Source: an uncultured Lachnospiraceae bacterium
GTDB taxonomy: Bacteria > Bacillota > Clostridia > Lachnospirales > Lachnospiraceae
Assembly (NCBI GenBank): GCA_910585765.1
Contig: CAJUES010000065.1
Location: forward strand, 1-18,122
Direction of reading: 5' to 3'
Length of the DNA: 18,122 nucleotides
How positions within the stretch are numbered: position 1 is the stretch's first letter; each line of letters begins with the position of its first letter. Position numbers and translations under genes: made by a program. Positions 1 to 6,363 of the stretch are shown here, in pieces. The notes under the pieces were generated by a model. It had not been told where the DNA came from. It was given only the letters and a program-made list of their open reading frames with translations, and made no database searches.

Positions 1-2
1 AC

Positions 3-62
3 CTACTGGGGTTCACGGGCTTCTTAAGCAGCGCAAACTTTTTACTCACAAGTAGTGGTTGA
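3..62 (+). CDS. possible 3' end of an upstream gene (partial)
   Basis: An open frame enters from the left edge and stops at the TGA at 60-62. The readable end is hydrophobic and small-residue rich (LLGFTGFLSSANFLLTSSG), as at the C-terminus of a membrane or exported protein. Only 19 codons are visible, so neither the coding status nor the family can be established. A competing reading of the same bases ends in VDPWY at the TAA at 73-75, matching the end of the gene fragment that stops at 2006. Confidence 0.2.
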   Translation, partial: LLGFTGFLSSANFLLTSSG

Positions 63-76
63 TCCATGGTATTAAG
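57..76 (+). repeat. 20-bp direct repeat, left copy
   Basis: These 20 bases match 1988-2007 at 19 of 20 positions, including a perfect 16-base stretch (gatccatggtattaag). In both places one frame reads VDPWY followed by a TAA stop. Upstream of the repeat the two sites do not resemble each other. This fits a recombination junction, or the surviving tail of a second copy of the gene that ends at 2006. Confidence 0.6.
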
Positions 77-181
77 GTGGAATCCTGGCAGGAGGAACAC
101 CAGAGGCACACGACACTGGAAATTTATCATTTTAAGCATTCAGATGGGGAAACTTGTGAAAGCCTTTTGGATTATTTGTAG
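77..181 (+). pseudogene. short remnant resembling the N-terminus of the 300-884 gene
   Basis: From the GTG at 77 a frame of 34 codons runs to a TAG at 179-181. Its opening (ESWQEEHQRHTTLE) aligns with residues 10-24 of the protein encoded at 300-884 (EARREEERRKHTTLE) with one codon missing, and the DNA is similar as well (cacacgaca followed by a near-identical tggaaa). After the shared part the sequence diverges and soon stops. I read this as a leftover from a partial duplication. It lies in a different frame from the ATG at 66 and is not expected to make a functional product. Confidence 0.4.
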
Positions 182-284
182 TGTCTGCCTCATAGGATTG
201 GGAATGAAGATCTGTGTTATTAAAAGTAATTTTGACAATGGCAGTAGAGATCAGTTTACAGATGAAACAGATAACAGTGAAAAT

Positions 285-292
285 AAGGAGGA
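285..292 (+). promoter_or_regulatory. ribosome binding site fixing the start at 300
   Basis: The sequence AAGGAGGA lies 7 bases before the ATG at 300. The upstream ATGs in the same open frame, at 66 and 144, have no comparable site. This favours 300 as the true start over the longer reading from 66. Confidence 0.7.
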
Positions 293-299
293 AGACCAG

Positions 300-884
300 A
301 TGAAGCACTACGACAAACAGATCTTAGAAGCCCGGCGGGAGGAGGAACGCCGGAAGCACACGACATTGGAAACGGGGATCTATGTGGATGATGAACTCAT
401 CATTTTTGAGCGGATCACCCTGCCAGGTACCAGGGTTCAGATTCTCCTGCCGGAATATTTTATGCCAATGCAGGAGACGGTCAGAAATGTCAAATACCCA
501 TCCCGCGACGCCCCGGACTTTATTGTCACGAGCCTGGACTCCACGGTCAACTTCGGCTTTAACGTGCTTCCCGTCCGGCTGGATGAGGGCGGCACAGGAG
601 TGATGAGCAGCCAGTTCCAGGAGGCACTGCGAAACGTCAACCCGTCCATCCGCATCAGTGAGCGCGTGGACGATGCGGCGACGGACAAAGGCAGTGAGAT
701 GAGCTGGTTTGGCTTTAAGGGCTATGCGCTTGACGGGCAGATCTACAACCGCATGTATATCATACGGCTGGCAAAGACTGCGCTGCACGGCATCTTCAAC
801 TGCCTGCCGAGGGTGAGGGACCAGTGGGAGGACATCGCGGACCAGTGCTTCCGGTCGGTGGAGGAATCATGGGGCGGGATATAG
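300..884 (+). CDS. DcrB/DUF1795-like core protein of the injection-system cluster
   Basis: This is a 194-residue protein. Residues 1-20 are charged and helical. The remainder alternates short strands and helices: a strand pair near 30-50 (LPGTRVQILLPEYF), a region around 75-92 with repeated hydrophobic strands, an amphipathic helix near 104-112, a WFGFKGYAL strand turn at 136-144, and a terminal helix ending in a W-x(10)-S pattern (W176 to S187). This order resembles the PsbP/Mog1-like fold of DcrB/DUF1795 proteins, some of which occur in type VI secretion loci. The similarity is judged by eye. The start at 300 is set by a strong ribosome site. A longer reading from 144 would add a membrane helix (about residues 7-25) and an acidic linker, but lacks such a site. 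The next gene begins 11 bases after the stop. Confidence 0.6.
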   Translation: MKHYDKQILEARREEERRKHTTLETGIYVDDELIIFERITLPGTRVQILLPEYFMPMQETVRNVKYPSRDAPDFIVTSLDSTVNFGFNVLPVRLDEGGTGVMSSQFQEALRNVNPSIRISERVDDAATDKGSEMSWFGFKGYALDGQIYNRMYIIRLAKTALHGIFNCLPRVRDQWEDIADQCFRSVEESWGGI

Positions 885-895
885 GAGGTAAAGAA

Positions 896-1483
896 ATGTC
901 GTATGCCTATTATATAGATGACTTTTCCGCAGCGAGGGAAAAAGCATATCAGGAGGGGCTGGATGGGATAAGGGATTATGATGATGTGCTGCATTATAGA
1001 GGAAATTTGATTATGAAAAGAAAAATAAAGAGAGTGGTTTTTATTTTATCGATACTGGTAGTTATCAGTTTAATTGGCATATCTTATGTGAGTGTGCAAA
1101 AACCTGAGAAAATGACGGTCGAGGAAACTGTACAGCTTTTATTAAAATATATTTATGATGAAGACTACTTTCCTTTATGTACAAAATATTGTTCAAGTCA
1201 GGATGGACCTCTGCTGACTGTTTATGAGAATATCAGGTATCCGACATTTGAGTTTGACATGCCGAATAATAGAAATCATACCAGAGTGCAGATATTTTGT
1301 AACGGGGAATCGGAGAATGGAGAATATTTGGATCTAGGCGTTTACATATGGACTCCTTCTGAGAGTTTTCATTCTGACGGGATTGAACTGGTTTATGAAC
1401 GAGCGGAATTATATTCATATGACAGTATTTTCCTGCGTGGGGATAGATGGGCTGGCGGATCAGGAGAAGCAGAAAAGGATTAA
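896..1483 (+). CDS. membrane-anchored protein, probably chimeric or truncated
   Basis: This is a 195-residue product from the ATG at 896, preceded by AGGAGGT at 883-889. Residues 1-39 form a short charged cytoplasmic stretch. Then comes a basic patch and one membrane helix (about 46-66, VVFILSILVVISLIGI), then an extracytoplasmic domain with no family I recognise. The last 20 residues (RGDRWAGGSGEAEKD) look unlike a natural end, and the frame overlaps the next one by about 100 bases. A second in-frame ATG at 1013, directly before the membrane helix, would give a conventional exported protein. The first 39 residues may therefore be the surviving start of a different, deleted gene, for example a spike-tip effector. 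DNA from about 1000 on is AT-rich compared with the core genes. It is expressed in principle, but its integrity is doubtful. Confidence 0.5.
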   Translation: MSYAYYIDDFSAAREKAYQEGLDGIRDYDDVLHYRGNLIMKRKIKRVVFILSILVVISLIGISYVSVQKPEKMTVEETVQLLLKYIYDEDYFPLCTKYCSSQDGPLLTVYENIRYPTFEFDMPNNRNHTRVQIFCNGESENGEYLDLGVYIWTPSESFHSDGIELVYERAELYSYDSIFLRGDRWAGGSGEAEKD

Positions 1484-2006
1484 CGGGATCCTGCAGGAAC
1501 CAATAAAGACATGCATTATGAATGAAGGCTGGAAGAGCGATATTGAGAAGCAGCAGCTTTTTGACAATGTAAAAATCTATATAGCATATCAGTCAGAGGA
1601 ATGGCTTTCAGTTGTATATTCTGTTAAAGCAGGGTTTCCATACAGGAGTTCTGACGGTATAGCCAATTTTGGTGTTACAGTTGATCTGCAGAGTGGGGAA
1701 CGGGTAATGCTGGGAGACCTGTTTGAGATAGATGACCTGTTGAATTGGATATATATAAGTGGAAGGTATCAGGAAAATAGCGCCAGCCAGCGTGAATTAG
1801 GGTTTCTGCTGACGGAGGAGGAGGTTTTATCCTATATTCAGGGAGAAGCCCTTACAGGAGGGCAGTTTTTTGTGAGACGTTATGCGGATCAGTTTAATAC
1901 ATTTTATTTATATGAGGGGCAATTAGTGATTTTACAGGTTATGGGGAGCTTTGATATACCACTCCCTGAAATATGTGAATATCTAAGGGTGGATCCATGG
2001 TATTAA
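1383..2006 (+). pseudogene. DUF3298-like protein lacking its N-terminus
   Basis: The frame is open from upstream of 1383 and ends at the TAA at 2004-2006. From about 1450 on it matches the pattern of DUF3298/DUF4163-type exported proteins (PdaC N-terminal kind): GLADQEKQKRINGIL at the start of the domain, a central SEEWLSVVYSVKAGFPYRSS, then NFGVTVDLQSG followed by a DLF loop, and a C-terminal YEGQLVILQ strand. There is no signal peptide, and the possible starts (TTG 1383, ATG 1395, ATG 1419) have poor ribosome sites. It overlaps the 896-1483 frame. It is therefore either the tail of a gene whose 5' end was lost, or the downstream half of a frameshifted gene. The domain itself looks intact. 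Confidence 0.5.
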
Positions 2007-2007
2007 G
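1988..2007 (+). repeat. 20-bp direct repeat, right copy
   Basis: This is the partner of 57-76 (19 of 20 identical). It covers the last codons and stop of the DUF3298-like fragment. Together with the left copy it brackets the 300-884 core gene and the damaged cassette. Confidence 0.6.
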
Positions 2008-2077
2008 ATGATTTTACTGGTGATGTAACATTGACAAACATGAAGCTGTATTTGATCGTTGTAAAGGAGGAATACAT

Positions 2078-2674
2078 ATGCGGCGAACAAAGGAACTGGA
2101 AGTTTACCTGCAGGACTACCGCGCGGAGCGGACAGCGGCAAAAAGGGCGGAACTGGAGAAAAATTACACGAGGATGATCCCGGCGCTCGGAGAGAAGACA
2201 GACCATCTGGTCAGGTTGCAGACAGCGTACCAGGCGGCGGGCAGGCAGGAACGCATCAGAAATCTCGCCTTTTTCCGTCTGGGGTCAAGTGCATACACAC
2301 AGAGCCATGAGATTGCGCTGGCGATGTCGGATAAGAAGCTTTATCTGGATGAGTGCATGGACTGTGTGTACTGGAAGCCGGACATCGTATATGAGGGGAT
2401 CGCAGGGGATTTGGAGAAAGCGGAGGACATTTTAAACAAGGAGTTCGTGCGGCTGGAAAAATTCGAAATGTTTTACATACAGCAGAGACTGCTGTCGGAT
2501 GACTGGGAGCTGCTCTGTACATTTCTTCCGCAACTGGCGCGGGGGATTGCGGACAGGATTACAGGCAGCTCCTTATTGACAGAGGAGGAATTGGAAGTGC
2601 TGTGCGGCGGCTATATGGAAAAACTGCAGACAGTCTGCAGGGTCAACACAGGAGGAGATACGGATGGGAAGTAA
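2078..2674 (+). CDS. unrecognised helical core protein
   Basis: This 198-residue soluble protein starts at an ATG preceded by AAAGGAGG at the ideal distance. It has no signal peptide or membrane segment. It is predominantly helical: charged N-terminal helices at about 1-60, a hydrophobic patch with two nearby cysteines around 103-106 (ECMDCVYW), and further helices to about 180. I do not recognise the family. The gene opens the long GC-rich core block, and its last 11 bases overlap the start of the 2664 gene, so the two are probably translationally coupled. A structural or chaperone-like part of the injection apparatus is possible but not shown by sequence. The 71-base gap before it is the largest clear intergenic space at the start of this block. 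Confidence 0.75.
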   Translation: MRRTKELEVYLQDYRAERTAAKRAELEKNYTRMIPALGEKTDHLVRLQTAYQAAGRQERIRNLAFFRLGSSAYTQSHEIALAMSDKKLYLDECMDCVYWKPDIVYEGIAGDLEKAEDILNKEFVRLEKFEMFYIQQRLLSDDWELLCTFLPQLARGIADRITGSSLLTEEELEVLCGGYMEKLQTVCRVNTGGDTDGK

Positions 2675-3044
2675 AAAGAGTTCGTTCCACATGGGTGACG
2701 AGTTTAACGGGAAAGGGGAAAAAGTTTATCTGCGTGCAACCGCATACAAGACATATGAACCGCTTTCACAGGAAAATGTACAGCTGACGCCCGATTTCAG
2801 CGAGTGTGTTCCCAGGGCGCTGGGAGCCGTGCCGCTTATGGGCGGAGCCGGCGGGGGCAGCGCCGGGGCGGCTGCAAAGGCAGCCGGGGCGCTGGCGGCT
2901 GCGGGGCAGGTCACAATACAGCGGGGAAGCGGGGAGGGCGAATACCTGACCAGCTTCCGGATCAGCAGGAAACGGCTCACGAACGGGGCGTACCTGCACC
3001 AGAACAAACAGAAGAAAAATAAAGGAGCGGAGTTACAGATATGA
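2664..3044 (+). CDS. small glycine/alanine-rich protein
   Basis: This 126-residue protein has a GGAGGAG ribosome site and overlaps the preceding gene by 11 bases and the following FHA gene by 4 (ATGA). Residues 1-50 are polar with several aromatics. Residues 52-84 are almost entirely Gly, Ala and small hydrophobics (GAVPLMGGAGGGSAGAAAK and on). Residues 85-126 are basic and end in a lysine-rich tail (QNKQKKNKG). The central stretch could be a flexible linker, a weak membrane-inserting helix pair or a self-association segment. It is too glycine-rich for a standard membrane helix. I do not recognise the family. The tight coupling to the FHA gene suggests a partner or substrate of the phospho-signalling unit. 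Confidence 0.7.
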   Translation: MGSKKSSFHMGDEFNGKGEKVYLRATAYKTYEPLSQENVQLTPDFSECVPRALGAVPLMGGAGGGSAGAAAKAAGALAAAGQVTIQRGSGEGEYLTSFRISRKRLTNGAYLHQNKQKKNKGAELQI

Positions 3045-3535
3045 GTAATCTGATCAGATGCCAGAACGGCCACATGTTTTCCAGCAGGCGATACGGGACG
3101 ATATGCCCGTACTGTAATATCGAGACGGCGACACGGGAGAAGAAGGACACCGGACAGACGGACACACAGATCGAGGAGGCCCTGTTCCTGAAGGAAGAGA
3201 ACCCTGTGTGCGGCTGGGTGGTCTGCGTGGCGGGACCCCGGAAGGGAAAGGACTACCGGGTGATGGCGGGCAAGAACTTTGTCGGCAGGGCGGACGACAT
3301 GGACATCCAGATCCTGGGGGACAACAGGATCTCCCGGCGCAACCACTGTGTGATCGTCTATGACGAGAAGCAGGGAAAGACAGTGATGCTGCCCGGGGAC
3401 AGCAACGGCATCGTGTACCTGAACGGCGAGGCCGTGTACACGCCCACGCAGCTGCAGGAGTATGACGTGATCGAGATGGGGGAGAGCCAGTTCCTGTTCA
3501 TGCCCTTCTGCGGCGAGCATTTCAAATGGGAGTAG
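3041..3535 (+). CDS. zinc-ribbon plus FHA-domain protein
   Basis: This 164-residue protein binds phosphothreonine through a C-terminal FHA domain. The N-terminus carries a probable zinc site (C7, H11, C22, C25; RCQNGH and CPYC). A charged linker spans about 30-55. The FHA domain runs from about 58 to 158 with the expected signature residues: G82-R83, S98 and H102 in SRRNH, and N128-G129. There is no membrane segment, so it should be cytoplasmic. It starts within the ATGA overlap with the preceding gene and sits directly upstream of two PP2C-type genes. That neighbourhood matches the Fha/PppA arrangement that controls type VI secretion, where FHA reads a threonine phosphorylated by a kinase. 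No kinase is present in this window. The domain call is firm; the role is inferred from context. Confidence 0.9.
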   Translation: MSNLIRCQNGHMFSSRRYGTICPYCNIETATREKKDTGQTDTQIEEALFLKEENPVCGWVVCVAGPRKGKDYRVMAGKNFVGRADDMDIQILGDNRISRRNHCVIVYDEKQGKTVMLPGDSNGIVYLNGEAVYTPTQLQEYDVIEMGESQFLFMPFCGEHFKWE

Positions 3536-3546
3536 GGGGTGCGGGG

Positions 3547-4386
3547 ATGGCAGAGGTGAGAGAGATCACGATACTGGCAGTCTACCTGTTCATCCTGGCG
3601 CTGTCGGCGGCGCGCCTGCTGCCCTTCGGTGCGGGAAAGGGGCACGTCATGCGGCGCTTCCGCGTCGGCAGGGCGATGACCATAGGGACCAGGCAGGTGC
3701 AGGAGGACAACTACGGGATCTGCCAGGGTCCGGATGCCTTCATGGCAGTGCTCGCGGACGGGATGGGCAGGGACTACGGCGGGAAGGTGTCGTCGAGGAT
3801 CGCAGTGGAGACGGTGAAGGACATGTTCTCCTGCTACCAGTCCTCCGAGAGTCCCGCCTACTTCTTCCGGAGGGCGTTCCATGCGGCGAACGCCGCGATC
3901 CTCGGCGAGCTGGACGACGGCAGGGGCGGCGCCAGCGTGGGGGCGGTGCTCATCAGGGACGGCTGCCTGTACTATGCGGTGGCGGGCAGCGTGAAGATCG
4001 CGGTGTGCCGCGGTGGCGAGCTGGTACCGCTCTCCACGGGGCACACGGTCGGCATGCTCGCGGAGGGCAGGTTTATGGAAGGCGCCATCACGAGGCAGCA
4101 GGCGCTGGAACTGCTCGAGGATAAAAGGCTCTATAATTACGTGGGGCAGGACGGCTTCGAGGAGATCGAGTTCTTTGACACGCCGGTGCGGTTGAAGGAG
4201 CGCGACATCGTGGTGCTGATGAGCGACGGGCTGTATGAGGGCACGGACTGGAGAACGATAGAGGAGCTGCTGGCAGGGCGCGGGAAATGCCAGCAGAAGG
4301 CGTACGACATCATAGAGGCGGTCAACACGGGGATACAAAAGGAGAAGGATAACGCCAGCATCGTGCTGGTAGAGGGGTTCTTATGA
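3547..4386 (+). CDS. membrane-tethered PP2C-family Ser/Thr phosphatase
   Basis: This 279-residue protein has an N-terminal membrane helix (about 7-25, ITILAVYLFILALSAARLL) followed by a basic stretch, placing the catalytic domain in the cytoplasm. The four PP2C metal-site aspartates are all visible: D54 in QEDNYG, D71 in ADGMG, D227 in SDGLYE and D268 in KDNAS. It should therefore be an active Mg/Mn-dependent phosphatase that removes phosphate from Ser/Thr. The ATG at 3547 is chosen because AGGGGGT lies at a good distance. An earlier in-frame ATG at 3526 lies inside the FHA gene. The final four bases overlap the next start (ATGA). By analogy with PppA, it probably resets a phosphothreonine switch read by the FHA protein encoded just upstream. 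Confidence 0.9.
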   Translation: MAEVREITILAVYLFILALSAARLLPFGAGKGHVMRRFRVGRAMTIGTRQVQEDNYGICQGPDAFMAVLADGMGRDYGGKVSSRIAVETVKDMFSCYQSSESPAYFFRRAFHAANAAILGELDDGRGGASVGAVLIRDGCLYYAVAGSVKIAVCRGGELVPLSTGHTVGMLAEGRFMEGAITRQQALELLEDKRLYNYVGQDGFEEIEFFDTPVRLKERDIVVLMSDGLYEGTDWRTIEELLAGRGKCQQKAYDIIEAVNTGIQKEKDNASIVLVEGFL

Positions 4387-6344
4387 GAAAATATAACAGC
4401 AGCATCAGGACGGCCTTCATATCGGAGGCGGGAAACCAGTTGAGGAACAATGACTATTTCGGCTTCGTGGAGCTGGACAAATTTGCATGCTATGTCATCG
4501 CGGACGGCATCACCGGCATGGGCGGGGCGGAGAGCGCGAAGTCGGCGATCAGCGCGGCAGTAGACGCCTTCCAGAGGGAGCCGGGCATCAGCAGGCGGAA
4601 GCTGAAAGGATACCTGCGGTGTGCCAACAGGGAGCTCCTGCAGGGGAAGAGCTACGAGAAGCTGAAAGCATCGGTCACTGTAGTGGTCTCCGACTATGTG
4701 AAGTTCCGCTACGGCCAGGCAGGGAACACGCGCCTGCGGCTGTACCGTGACGGGCGGTGCGTGCAGGCAAGCCGGGACATGTCGCTGAGCCAGGATCTGG
4801 CGGACGGCGGACAGCTCCTGCAGGACAGGGTCGCCCGACACGAGGAGCGCAACAACCTGACCGCCTGGCTCGGCAGCGGGCATTTCAGACCCTTCATATC
4901 AAAGAAGAAAAAACTGTGCGCCGGGGACATCATCACCCTGTACACACGGGGGATATGGGAGAACGTGGACGAGGGGGAGCTCGCGGACGTGTTCGCGGAA
5001 GCGGGGAACGAGCCCATGGAGGAGTGTGACAAGGTGGAGGAGCTGCTGCTCTCCCGCCAGCCCGCCGACCTGGACAACTATACGTTCGCGGCAGTCTATA
5101 TCGAGAAGGTCTTCACGGATCCCAACCGGAAGAAACGGATCAAAAAAGTGATCGCGGTATCCGTAACGGCAGCCGTGATCGCGGCGGTTGCGGCGCTCGT
5201 CATCTGGCTGTGGCACAGGGACCGGATACAGAAGCGGGCGGACATGGAACAGTATGCCGCCAATGCGGCGCAGTACACGGATGCCGGCAATTTCCCCCGC
5301 GCGAAGGAGGAGTACGGGAAGGCGCTGGAACAGGCGCGGAAACTGAGGGACGCGGAAGCCGTGGACAGATATACAGCCCACCTGATGGCGGCGGAGGCGG
5401 TCATCAGCGCGGACGACCTCTACAGCGGGGCGGATTATGCAGGGGCGAAAGAGGCATACATCAGGGCGGCGGAGCAGGCGCGGCAGGCGGACAACGCGGG
5501 GCTTTCGTACATCGACGGGAAACTGCAGCAGATCGGGGAGTACGAGCAGGTCTTTGACAGCATGGAGCTGGGCGACATCCTCTTCGAGCAGGACAATTAT
5601 GGGCAGGCGGAGGAAAAGTACCTGGAGGCGAAGGCAAAAGCCGCCGCGATCTATTACAGTGAGGGGAAACAGCAGGCACTTGACGCGCTGGACAGGCTGT
5701 ATGAGGAGTGGAGCGCCGTGAAGGAGGAGGAAGAGCAGCAGAAAAAGGAGCGCGAGCAGGAGAACGAGGAGCAGGCTGCGGCGCTCGCCGCGGACCAGGC
5801 TGCCGCGGCAGAGCTTGTCAGGCAGGGGGAGGAGGCTTTTTCGGAGGGCGACTATGACGGTGCAAACGTGTTCTACCTGATCGCCGTCGAGAAGTACGCA
5901 GCCCTGGAGGACAGCGCGCAGATCGAGTTCCTGAACATGAAGATCGCGGCGCTGAAGGAGAAGCAGGCGGAGACCGCGGCGCGCGCGGAGGACGCGAAGG
6001 CGCTGGAGGACCTGGCGCGCCAGCTCGAGGAACTGAATGACTACACGCAGGCAAAGATACACTACCAGTATGCCAAGGCAGCCTACCTGGAGATCGGGAA
6101 GAACAACAAGGCGGACGAGATCCAGGGAAAGATCGACCTCATAGATGCCAAGGAGGCGCAGGCGGAGAAGGAACGGCAGCAGGAAAAGGAAGAGCAGGAG
6201 GCGAAGGAGAAGGCTGAGGCGGAAGAGAAGGAAGAACGGGAGAAAAAAGAGCAGGCGGAAAAGGAAGAGAGAGAAAAGGCGGAAAAGGAAAAAGAGGAAA
6301 AGGAGGAGAACAACGGATACGGTGCCTGCGGTGCAGGCGCGTAG
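4383..6344 (+). CDS. PP2C-like membrane protein with external TPR-like repeats
   Basis: This is a 653-residue protein. Residues 10-242 follow the PP2C layout with D34 (NNDYFG), D41 (ADGIT) and D231 (DNYTF), but the position that should read SDG reads TRG (R189), so one metal-binding aspartate is replaced. Activity is therefore doubtful and a sensor or pseudophosphatase role is possible. One membrane helix lies at about 255-277, preceded by KKRIKK, which puts the PP2C part inside and the rest outside. Residues 285-590 hold TPR-like helix pairs, seen as recurring motifs of the type YTDAGNFPRAKEEYGKAL, LYSGADYAGAKEAYI, LFEQDNYGQAEEKYLEA, FSEGDYDGANVFYLIAVEKY and LNDYTQAKIHYQYAKAAYLE. Residues 590-640 are nearly all Glu and Lys. 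It starts inside the ATGA overlap with the active phosphatase. It may transmit an outside signal to the phospho-switch, but that is inference. Confidence 0.85.
   Translation: MRKYNSSIRTAFISEAGNQLRNNDYFGFVELDKFACYVIADGITGMGGAESAKSAISAAVDAFQREPGISRRKLKGYLRCANRELLQGKSYEKLKASVTVVVSDYVKFRYGQAGNTRLRLYRDGRCVQASRDMSLSQDLADGGQLLQDRVARHEERNNLTAWLGSGHFRPFISKKKKLCAGDIITLYTRGIWENVDEGELADVFAEAGNEPMEECDKVEELLLSRQPADLDNYTFAAVYIEKVFTDPNRKKRIKKVIAVSVTAAVIAAVAALVIWLWHRDRIQKRADMEQYAANAAQYTDAGNFPRAKEEYGKALEQARKLRDAEAVDRYTAHLMAAEAVISADDLYSGADYAGAKEAYIRAAEQARQADNAGLSYIDGKLQQIGEYEQVFDSMELGDILFEQDNYGQAEEKYLEAKAKAAAIYYSEGKQQALDALDRLYEEWSAVKEEEEQQKKEREQENEEQAAALAADQAAAAELVRQGEEAFSEGDYDGANVFYLIAVEKYAALEDSAQIEFLNMKIAALKEKQAETAARAEDAKALEDLARQLEELNDYTQAKIHYQYAKAAYLEIGKNNKADEIQGKIDLIDAKEAQAEKERQQEKEEQEAKEKAEAEEKEEREKKEQAEKEEREKAEKEKEEKEENNGYGACGAGA
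6149..6311 (+). repeat. purine-rich low-complexity tract coding a Glu/Lys tail
   Basis: The coding strand is almost pure A and G, built of imperfect gag/aag/gcg codons that encode the Glu/Lys/Ala tail of the PP2C-TPR protein. Such tracts are prone to slippage, so the tail length probably varies between strains. Directly after it the protein ends in an ordinary-looking short NNGYGACGAGA. Confidence 0.7.
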
Positions 6345-6363
6345 CCGGCGGATAGGACGACAG

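Noticed and set aside
66..299. ATG at 66 as start of the first core gene
   Set aside because: It has no ribosome site, its early codons cross a remnant that makes sense in another frame, and a strong site directs initiation at 300.
2031..2077. TTGACA at 2031-2036 as a promoter for the core block
   Set aside because: The -35 word is perfect, but no acceptable -10 box lies 16-18 bases downstream (bases there read like tgatcg), so I do not list it as a promoter.
3358..4338. Reverse-strand open frame (326 codons) across the FHA and PP2C genes
   Set aside because: It crosses two forward genes with firm domain assignments; the His/Arg/Leu-rich product is typical of an antisense shadow.
4899..6062. 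Reverse-strand open frame (387 codons) opposite the PP2C-TPR gene
   Set aside because: It mirrors the biased GC-rich codons of the forward gene and gives a Leu/Arg-rich translation without domains or a ribosome site.
6145..6363. Upstream extension of the 6364 gene, and a possible programmed frameshift fusing it to the PP2C-TPR protein
   Set aside because: The extension is the Arg-rich mirror of the Glu/Lys tract. Joining the frames would need a +1 shift, and the A-run near 6242 is not in a -1 slippery register.
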